A stretch of DNA of 64,000 nucleotides from positions 992,001 to 1,056,000 of the forward strand of contig NZ_CP032829.1 of NCBI RefSeq assembly GCF_003660165.1, read 5' to 3'. The DNA is from Sphingomonas paeninsulae (GTDB lineage: Bacteria > Pseudomonadota > Alphaproteobacteria > Sphingomonadales > Sphingomonadaceae). Shown here piece after piece: positions 58,332 to 64,000 of the stretch. How positions within the stretch are numbered: position 1 is the stretch's first letter; each line of letters starts with the position of its first letter. The notes below the pieces were generated by a model, which worked only from the letters and a program-made list of their open reading frames with translations, was not told the origin of the DNA and searched no databases. The position numbers and the translations under genes were made by a program.

Positions 58332-58549
58332 CCGATCCAACCCCCGACCCCGCACGTGCACGGTTCTTTATTCTGGGGCTGGTTCGCCTCAGCGGAGTCG
58401 TGCTCGCGTTTCTGGGTATTTCCATAATGGCGAAACACTGGATCGAGCCGGCAGATATTATCGGCGGCGCGTTTATCGTGATGGGAGCCATCGAGGTTCT
58501 GGTTGTGCCGCGAATCCTTGCCCGGCAATGGCGATCGCCCACTCCATGA
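58328..58549 (+). CDS. Small two-helix membrane protein, unknown
   Basis: A 73-aa protein with two hydrophobic segments (residues about 14-32 and 43-62) and short charged ends. No motif is recognised. It is fixed by 4-bp overlaps with the HAD gene upstream and the ATP12 gene downstream, so it belongs to this operon. Confidence 0.75.
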   Translation: MTDPTPDPARARFFILGLVRLSGVVLAFLGISIMAKHWIEPADIIGGAFIVMGAIEVLVVPRILARQWRSPTP

Positions 58550-59232
58550 AGCGTTTCTGGAAAGACGTGACGGTCCAGGACCGGGGAATTCGGCTCGACG
58601 GTAAACCGGTGCGGACGCCGGGCCGATTGCCGCTGATCCTGCCGAACGACGCGCTGGCGCAGGCCGTCGCCGACGAATGGCGCTCGGTCGAAAGCGAGAT
58701 CAAACCACATGAAATGCCGCTGACCGGCCTGTCCAATGCGGCGATCGAGCGAATCGCCCCCGATACGGCAACCTATGCAGCGGGCCTTGCAGTTTATGGC
58801 GAAACCGACCTGCTCTGCTATCGCGCAGATGCGCCGCCGCCTTTGGTCGAGCGGCAGGAGGCAGTCTGGAACCCGCTGCTCGACTGGGCGCGCCAACGCT
58901 ATGATATCGCGTTTACCGTGACGACGGGGGTCATTCACACGCCCCAACCACCGGAAACCGTCGCCCGCCTTTCCACAGCGGTCGCCGCGCACGATGCGTT
59001 CGAACTTGCGGCGCTATCGCCGATTGTCACGATCGGCGGGTCTCTGGTCATTGCACTGATGATTGCCGACAACGCGATCGACCCCGATGCTGCGTTCGAC
59101 GCCTGCCATCTCGACGAACTGTGGCAGGCCGAATTATGGGGCGAAGAATGGATGGCCGCCGACACACGCGCAGCCCATCGCGCCGATTTCGTCGTGGGCG
59201 CTAAGCTGTTGGCGCTGCTTCGCGCGGCATAA
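58546..59232 (+). CDS. ATP12 family chaperone
   Basis: A 228-aa homologue of the ATP12 assembly factor for the F1 ATP synthase alpha subunit. Family motifs are KRFWKDVTV at the start, GIRLDGKPVRTPGR (residues about 14-27), ETDLLCYRA and the late DELWQAELWGEEW. The start at 58546 overlaps the previous stop by 4 bp. The gene overlaps a convergent membrane protein gene by 32 bp at the 3' end. Confidence 0.93.
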   Translation: MKRFWKDVTVQDRGIRLDGKPVRTPGRLPLILPNDALAQAVADEWRSVESEIKPHEMPLTGLSNAAIERIAPDTATYAAGLAVYGETDLLCYRADAPPPLVERQEAVWNPLLDWARQRYDIAFTVTTGVIHTPQPPETVARLSTAVAAHDAFELAALSPIVTIGGSLVIALMIADNAIDPDAAFDACHLDELWQAELWGEEWMAADTRAAHRADFVVGAKLLALLRAA

Positions 59233-59758
59233 ACCAGCGGATCATGACATAGGCACCGACCGAAAACGCGAGGAAGTCGGTCACCGCCAGATAAATCCAC
59301 CAGTCCCACGGCAGATATTCGTTGAACACGGGCATCGCGATGAGGAAATACAGAACCGTCGCGGTTGCAAAAAGCAGCATCACTTTAAAGCGTGCGGCAA
59401 AATCCCGCACGCTGGAAAGCGCCATGCCCACCAGCAACATCATGACGATCGACAGGATCAGCCCTGACCCAAGCGCCGTTACACTCATCGGGGGAAAGCC
59501 GCCGGTATTGAAATGGACGAGCGCAACCGGACCATTGCCGAGCATCACCGTACCCGCAGCCGTATCGGGTGATGGAATAAAATAGGTTCCAGTCCCGGTG
59601 GGAGCCAGCGTCCGCCTAAGCGCCGCTTGCAAATCCGCAGTTGGGGCATCCCCCACCGCTTTGAATGCCAGCATACCGAGCGGAGTTGCCCATGCAATGG
59701 CACCGATAATGAACTGAATCAGCCCTGCAACAACGGCACCGACAAGAATACGGATCAT
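59201..59758 (-). CDS. Hypothetical membrane protein
   Basis: A 185-aa protein with about four membrane segments: one at the N-terminus (ILVGAVVAGLIQFIIGAIAW), two in the centre (GLILSIVMMLLVGMAL and VMLLFATATVLYFLIAM) and one near the end (YLAVTDFLAFSVGAYVMI). Residues about 35-95 are a periplasmic loop. It resembles small conserved proteins I associate with sphingomonads, but I cannot assign a function. Its last 32 bp overlap the convergent ATP12 gene. Confidence 0.75.
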   Translation of the reverse strand: MIRILVGAVVAGLIQFIIGAIAWATPLGMLAFKAVGDAPTADLQAALRRTLAPTGTGTYFIPSPDTAAGTVMLGNGPVALVHFNTGGFPPMSVTALGSGLILSIVMMLLVGMALSSVRDFAARFKVMLLFATATVLYFLIAMPVFNEYLPWDWWIYLAVTDFLAFSVGAYVMIRWFMPREAAPTA

Positions 59759-59805
59759 CCAGCCCCTCCTATTTTCTCAGGAGACTACGCCTCTTCAAGA
59801 AGTCG

Positions 59806-60447
59806 TCAAGAAGGCCGCGTCATGCTCCGAATAAAGCCGATCAGAGTTGTCTGGCGGCTGCGTTTCAGACGTTCGGCGGCCAATATCGTCTTTACCTCGA
59901 TAAAGCAGCGTTCGACGTCATCATTGACCAGCACATAGTCGTAACCGTCCCAGTGGCCGATTTCCGAAGCCGCACGCGCCATGCGGGCGTCAATGACTTC
60001 GGGTGCGTCGGTTGCCCGCACGATCAGACGGCGGTGAAGTTCGTCCATCGAGGGGGGCAGAACAAATACGCGGACGACGTCGCCGCCCGCCTGCTGGTAA
60101 AGCTGCTGTGCGCCCTGCCAGTCTATGTCGAACAACACGTCGCGCCCGTCGGACAAGATGTCATCGACCGGTTTGTGCGGTGTCCCGTAACGATGATCGA
60201 AAACATGCGCCCATTCGAGGAAGTCACCGTTCGAAACCATCTCACGGAACCGCTCGAGATCGACAAAATGGTAATCGACGCCATCGACTTCGCCGGGGCG
60301 AATCGGGCGTGTCGTTGCCGATACCGACATTTCCAGCCCATCGTCAGCCGCGAGAAGTTTTCGCGCTATCGTCGACTTTCCCGCACCAGAGGGGGACGAA
60401 AGGACGAAAAGCAGGCCGCGGCGGGCGAGCGGAAATGTGACGGGCAT
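59806..60447 (-). CDS. gmk: Guanylate kinase
   Basis: Phosphorylates GMP to GDP with ATP. The 213-aa enzyme has the P-loop LSSPSGAGKSTIARKLL (residues about 16-32), the GMP-binding RPIRPGEVDGVDYHFVD (about 47-63), and the lid and DIDWQGAQQL regions. Length is as expected. It is preceded by the small protein gene downstream of fumC on the same strand, 51 bp apart. Confidence 0.96.
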   Translation of the reverse strand: MPVTFPLARRGLLFVLSSPSGAGKSTIARKLLAADDGLEMSVSATTRPIRPGEVDGVDYHFVDLERFREMVSNGDFLEWAHVFDHRYGTPHKPVDDILSDGRDVLFDIDWQGAQQLYQQAGGDVVRVFVLPPSMDELHRRLIVRATDAPEVIDARMARAASEIGHWDGYDYVLVNDDVERCFIEVKTILAAERLKRSRQTTLIGFIRSMTRPS

Positions 60448-60498
60448 GGGCGCTCCTTCCCCAAAGCGCGGGGAAGGTCAACGCCCAGCTTTAAGTTT

Positions 60499-60699
60499 TC
60501 AGGCGTCGGTTGATGCGTTCGCCGTTCGCTTCATGATCGATTTGGCAACAACAACGCCGCCGATCAACAGGGCCAGCGGACCCAGCCTGCGAGCCGCGCC
60601 AACGGCCAACGCTCCGATTGCAGCACCTTTTACCCCGCTATCGCCATCGCTCCTGTCGATCTTGCTGCCGAGAATTGCGCCGAGAATCTTGCCGATCAT
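60499..60699 (-). CDS. Small Gly/Ala-rich protein downstream of fumC
   Basis: A 66-aa protein: a short amphipathic lead ([19 protein letters not shown]), then a Gly/Ala-rich hydrophobic segment (about 25-55) that could be membrane-embedded, with a charged tail. The start overlaps the fumC stop by 4 bp (ATGA), which is good evidence it is real. Function unknown; I know such glycine-rich small proteins next to fumC in sphingomonads. Confidence 0.7.
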   Translation of the reverse strand: MIGKILGAILGSKIDRSDGDSGVKGAAIGALAVGAARRLGPLALLIGGVVVAKSIMKRTANASTDA

Positions 60700-62105
60700 T
60701 TGTGAGAACCTTCGTTGTTGCCGATCATGGTCTCAGGACGCACGAGCCGATCAAAGGTTGCGGCATCGACGAGGCTCAGGGCCAGTGCGGCCTCTCGCAA
60801 TGTCAGGTTTTCGTGATGAGCGTGCTTGGCGATCTTTGCGGCATTATCATAACCAATCTCGGGTGCGAGTGCCGTCACGAGCATCAATGACCGGTCCACC
60901 AGTTCAGCGATCCGGTCGCGATTCGGTTCGAGCCCGTCGACGCAGCGCGCCGCAAAACTGTCCATTCCGATCGCCAACAGGTCGATCGAACGCAGCAGGT
61001 TCGCACCGATCATCGGTTTGAACACGTTGAGTTCGAGATGCCCCTGCATTCCGCCAACCGTGATCGCAAGATGATTGCCTATCACCTGAGCCGCCACCAT
61101 CGTCAGCATCTCGCACTGAGTCGGGTTGACCTTGCCCGGCATGATCGAACTGCCTGGTTCATTTTCCGGCAGATTGAGTTCGCCGATTCCCGCGCGCGGC
61201 CCAGAACCGAGCAGCCGAATGTCGTTGGCAATTTTGGTCAGCGCAACGGCCAACGTGTTCAGAGTTCCCGACAGGTGAACGATCGGATCGTTTGATGCCA
61301 GCGCTTCGAAGCTGTTTTCCGCCGGCAGAAACGGCAGGCCGGTCAGATCGGCAATCGTCGCCGCCATTTCACCGGCAAATCCATGTGGCGCATTCAGGCC
61401 GGTGCCAACTGCCGTGCCCCCCTGCGCGAGTCGGCACATTCCGTTTATGATCGCCGGTTCGATGCGCATGTGGCAGCGATAAATCTGGTTGGCGTACCCT
61501 GAAAATTCCTGCCCCAAAGTCAGCGGAGTCGCATCCTGCAAATGGGTTCGGCCGATCTTTACAATGTTCCCCCATGCCTTTGACTTAGCCCCGAGCGCGC
61601 CGCGTAATCGCTCGAGCGCCGGATAGAGTTTGTGCGTAACCGAAGCCGCCGCCGCGACGTGAAGCGCAGTGGGGAAACTGTCGTTCGACGACTGGCTCAT
61701 ATTGACATGGTCGTTGGGATGGACCGGGGTTTTGCCGCCGCGAACTCCCGACAGCGCCTCGTTCGCGATCCCGGCTACAACTTCGTTCACGTTCATGTTC
61801 GACTGAGTGCCCGAACCTGTCTGCCAGATAACCAGCGGAAACTGATCGTCATGCTCGCCTGTTGCAACCGCAGCCGCAGCCGATTCGATCGCATCAGCCA
61901 GCTTTGCATCCAGCCCGTGCGCACGGTTCACGCGAGCCGCCGCCTGTTTCACGATGGCAAGTGCGTGGACGATTTCGATCGGCATCGCCTCACGCGCGCC
62001 GAACGGAAAATTCTCGATACTGCGTTGTGTCTGCGCGCCCCAATAGGCCGTGGCGGGGACTTCGATAGGGCCGAAGCTGTCGGTTTCGGTGCGGGTGTTG
62101 CTCAT
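60696..62105 (-). CDS. fumC: Fumarate hydratase class II
   Basis: Interconverts fumarate and malate in the TCA cycle. The 469-aa enzyme, like argH a member of the aspartase/fumarase superfamily, has [35 protein letters not shown] (split by the family), and the signature [13 protein letters not shown] (about residues 318-330) with the catalytic Ser. All are intact. The small protein overlaps its 3' end by 4 bp. Confidence 0.97.
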   Translation of the reverse strand: MSNTRTETDSFGPIEVPATAYWGAQTQRSIENFPFGAREAMPIEIVHALAIVKQAAARVNRAHGLDAKLADAIESAAAAVATGEHDDQFPLVIWQTGSGTQSNMNVNEVVAGIANEALSGVRGGKTPVHPNDHVNMSQSSNDSFPTALHVAAAASVTHKLYPALERLRGALGAKSKAWGNIVKIGRTHLQDATPLTLGQEFSGYANQIYRCHMRIEPAIINGMCRLAQGGTAVGTGLNAPHGFAGEMAATIADLTGLPFLPAENSFEALASNDPIVHLSGTLNTLAVALTKIANDIRLLGSGPRAGIGELNLPENEPGSSIMPGKVNPTQCEMLTMVAAQVIGNHLAITVGGMQGHLELNVFKPMIGANLLRSIDLLAIGMDSFAARCVDGLEPNRDRIAELVDRSLMLVTALAPEIGYDNAAKIAKHAHHENLTLREAALALSLVDAATFDRLVRPETMIGNNEGSHK

Positions 62106-62159
62106 ATGGAAAGGCTCGTCATGCTGAAGCGAATTCAGGGTAGCTGCCTGTGGGGACGG

Positions 62160-62639
62160 TCACTTCTTCCGCTTGAAGTCCACCGACACGACATTCGATC
62201 CATCCTCGACGGGTTCGAACGGGGCATCGTTACCGGCGGCATCATGTTCGGCCGGCCCTTCGCCATCGCCCGCGACCTGAAACTGCAGTGCGAAATTGAC
62301 TGCCGGATCGACAAAGCCGGTGATCGACGAAAACGGCACGAACAACCGCGCGGGAATTGCATTGAAACTCAGACCCACCTCAAACGCGGCATCATGAACT
62401 TTCAGGTCCCAGAATTTATTCTGGAGCACGATCGTCATTTCATCGGGGAAACGCGCGATCAGGTGCGAAGGAATATCGACTCCCGGAGCGCCAGTCTTGA
62501 ATGTGATGTAAAAATGATGCTCGCCGGGCAGCATCCCCTCATGCTGAATGCTTCCCAGCACACGGCCCACGACGGCGCGCAACGCCTCCTGGACGATTTC
62601 ATCATAGGGAATCAGGCTGTCGGGCAGAGTGTCGGTCAT
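62160..62639 (-). CDS. sspB: SspB-family ClpXP adaptor
   Basis: A 159-aa protein of the alphaproteobacterial SspB family that tethers ssrA-tagged and other substrates to ClpXP. The tag-binding domain covers about residues 10-120 (HHFYITFKTGAPGVDIPSHL and IVLQNKFWDLKVHDAAFEV). A flexible acidic linker (about 124-148) leads to the C-terminal VVSVDFKRKK, the ClpX-binding tail. It is divergent from hisB, with 79 bp between the starts. Confidence 0.9.
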   Translation of the reverse strand: MTDTLPDSLIPYDEIVQEALRAVVGRVLGSIQHEGMLPGEHHFYITFKTGAPGVDIPSHLIARFPDEMTIVLQNKFWDLKVHDAAFEVGLSFNAIPARLFVPFSSITGFVDPAVNFALQFQVAGDGEGPAEHDAAGNDAPFEPVEDGSNVVSVDFKRKK

Positions 62640-62718
62640 ATGCTGCCTAGGTGAACGCGTGACGCGAAAGGGTCAAGATGCGTTGCACAGCGACGCTCAG
62701 CGGTTATAGGCACTCGCC

Positions 62719-63312
62719 ATGCGCACAGGCTCGGTTCATCGCAAGACCAGTGAAACTTCCATCGACGTTGAGTTGAACCTCGACGGCACTGGGATTTACG
62801 ACGTCTCCACCGGAATTGGTTTTCTGGATCACATGATGGAGCAGCTATCGCGCCATTCATTGATCGACCTGAACCTGAAAGCGGTCGGCGATCTGCATAT
62901 CGATCAGCACCACACGACCGAGGATAGCGGCATCGCGATTGGTGAGGCGTTCTCGCAGGCGATGGGCGACAAAAAGGGCATCACGCGATTCGGCACCGCT
63001 TATGCGCCGATGGACGAGACGCTGACCCGCGTTGCGCTCGATATTTCAGGGCGGCCGTTTTTCGTCTGGAAAGTGAAGCTCGACAGCCCGCGCCTCGGTG
63101 AATGGGATACCGAACTGATCGAACACTGGTTCCATTCGTTTTCGCAGAGTGCAGGCCTGACCCTGCACGTCGAAAACCTATACGGGTCAAATAACCACCA
63201 TATCGTCGAAAGCTGCTTCAAGGGATTGGCGCGGGCGTTGCGGCAGGCGGTCGAGATCGACCCGCGCAAGGCAGACAGCATTCCTTCGACTAAGGGGACG
63301 CTGGGCGGATGA
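62719..63312 (+). CDS. hisB: Imidazoleglycerol-phosphate dehydratase
   Basis: Dehydrates imidazoleglycerol phosphate in histidine synthesis. The 197-aa monofunctional form has the metal-binding [13 protein letters not shown] and [15 protein letters not shown] (residues about 36-48 and 65-79), plus the second set [18 protein letters not shown] near 155-172. It lacks the phosphatase domain of enterobacterial HisB, as is typical of alphaproteobacteria. It begins a his operon; hisH overlaps by 4 bp. Confidence 0.96.
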   Translation: MRTGSVHRKTSETSIDVELNLDGTGIYDVSTGIGFLDHMMEQLSRHSLIDLNLKAVGDLHIDQHHTTEDSGIAIGEAFSQAMGDKKGITRFGTAYAPMDETLTRVALDISGRPFFVWKVKLDSPRLGEWDTELIEHWFHSFSQSAGLTLHVENLYGSNNHHIVESCFKGLARALRQAVEIDPRKADSIPSTKGTLGG

Positions 63313-63920
63313 AGTCGGTTGCGCTGATCGATTATGGCGCGGGTAATCTTCATTCGGTCGCCAATGCTTTGAAGGCGGTTGGCGCGGACGTTCTTGTCAC
63401 CGCCGATCCCAAAGATGTTCTGGCCGCGACGCGCATTGTCTTGCCAGGCGTCGGAGCATTTGCGCATTGCATGAGCGCATTGTCCGCAATCCCCGGCATG
63501 ATCGACGCGCTGGGCGACGCGGTTTTGCGGAATGAAACGCCGTTCCTCGGGATATGCGTCGGGATGCAATTGATGGCTGGCGAGGGTCGCGAACATGGCG
63601 TGACTCCCGGCCTTGGCTGGATCGCCGGGAGCGTGGGGCCGGTTGCGCCAGCTCCCGATTTGAAGATTCCGCACATGGGCTGGAACGATGTCGATGTATC
63701 CGGGCTGCATCCCGTCCTGCAAGGCGGGGAGGCGTATTTTCTGCACGGCTATGCTTTTACGGCCGATGACCCGGAACAGGTTCTGGCGCTGACTGATCAT
63801 GGCGGACCGATTGTTGCTGCGATCGGTCGCGACAATATGTTGGGGGTGCAATTTCACCCAGAGAAGAGTCAGGCTTACGGTCTGGCGACGCTGGCGCGTT
63901 TTATGGAGTGGCGGCCTTGA
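63309..63920 (+). CDS. hisH: Imidazole glycerol phosphate synthase, glutamine amidotransferase subunit
   Basis: The glutaminase subunit of IGP synthase, which provides ammonia to HisF. The 203-aa class I amidotransferase has the catalytic Cys in [10 protein letters not shown] (about residue 80), and His and Glu in [10 protein letters not shown] near the end. The start is fixed by the 4-bp overlap with hisB. hisA follows; hisF must lie beyond the window. Confidence 0.96.
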   Translation: MKSVALIDYGAGNLHSVANALKAVGADVLVTADPKDVLAATRIVLPGVGAFAHCMSALSAIPGMIDALGDAVLRNETPFLGICVGMQLMAGEGREHGVTPGLGWIAGSVGPVAPAPDLKIPHMGWNDVDVSGLHPVLQGGEAYFLHGYAFTADDPEQVLALTDHGGPIVAAIGRDNMLGVQFHPEKSQAYGLATLARFMEWRP

Positions 63921-64000
63921 GCCTTATCGTATTTCCCGCAATCGACCTGAAGGGTGGGCAAGTCGTCCGTCTGGCTGAAGGTGATATGGATCGCGCAACC
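63917..64000 (+). CDS. hisA: Phosphoribosylformimino-5-aminoimidazole carboxamide ribotide isomerase, N-terminal part (3'-partial)
   Basis: Only the first 28 codons are in the window. They read LIVFPAIDLKGGQVVRLAEGD, split here as FPAIDLKGG and VVRLAEGDMD, which is the HisA N-terminal motif with the catalytic Asp in AIDL. The start is a TTG at 63917 that overlaps the hisH stop by 4 bp (TTGA). The gene continues beyond base 64000. Confidence 0.9.
   Translation, partial: MSLIVFPAIDLKGGQVVRLAEGDMDRAT

Overview
The window looks like chromosomal core DNA of a sphingomonad-type alphaproteobacterium (Sphingomonadales). The evidence is a GC-rich coding style, COQ9 and ATP12 homologues, SspB of the alphaproteobacterial type, several small families I associate with sphingomonads (DUF6356, DUF4893, DUF3147, HIG1, the C-terminal barrel of a sphingomonad S8 protease), and dense operons with 4-bp ATGA/GTGA overlaps. 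I see no rRNA or tRNA gene, no insertion sequence, no prophage, no CRISPR array and no plasmid-type gene.

Layout. 1-963: end of a secreted S8 protease. 964-6736 (minus): complete SUF iron-sulfur operon, Rrf2 regulator-sufB-VOC protein-sufC-sufD-sufS-sufT-sufA, with a promoter and a perfect palindrome upstream. 6784-7964: AraC regulator and a strong intrinsic-terminator hairpin. 7965-12592: pyrD, gamma-glutamyltransferase, acyl-CoA synthetase. 12605-18551 (minus): glyoxalase I/II pair, TPR protein, hydrolase, dicarboxylate symporter and a Mur ligase of the Mpl type, divergent from an LD-carboxypeptidase (peptidoglycan recycling). 19453-23057: ribF, ssb, feoB, feoA. 23154-25564: a Thr-rich surface protein and a glycine-zipper protein. 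25681-29020: COQ9, a urate-oxidase-N membrane protein, a DMT transporter and an old yellow enzyme. 29030-36278 (minus): ATP-grasp/alpha-E fusion, transglutaminase, DnaJ-like protein, YihY, fabI, aroC. 36412-39181: pdxH, CDF transporter, PhzF, phosphatase. 39198-44833: tlpA, argH, LptM-like lipoprotein, lysA, siroheme synthase, zntB. 44808-48113: receiver-domain protein and ppc. 48307-53902: mreB, GST, HNH, HIG1, cobalamin adenosyltransferase, egtB, egtD (ergothioneine). 53899-59758: DUF4893, PilZ, and the crcB-rluA-paiB-HAD-ATP12 run. 59806-62639 (minus): gmk, small protein, fumC, sspB. 62719-64000: hisB-hisH-hisA (cut by the window end).

The most striking sequence-level pattern is not a new system. 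Five genes (ggt, the acyl-CoA synthetase, the argH-lysA lipoprotein, ppc and egtD) carry seven frameshifts in total. Every one is repaired by adding a single base to a C or G run of 4-5. That uniform signature points to systematic homopolymer under-calling in the source sequence rather than seven independent gene losses, and it creates a false lipoprotein-LysA fusion and a false C-terminal tail on Ggt. The best biological leads are the VOC gene welded into the suf operon with the palindromic operator, a response-regulator receiver whose phosphoacceptor Asp is Asn, the poorly understood ATP-grasp/alpha-E/transglutaminase pair, a stand-alone mreB, and the hairpin-ended intergenic region upstream of the AraC gene.
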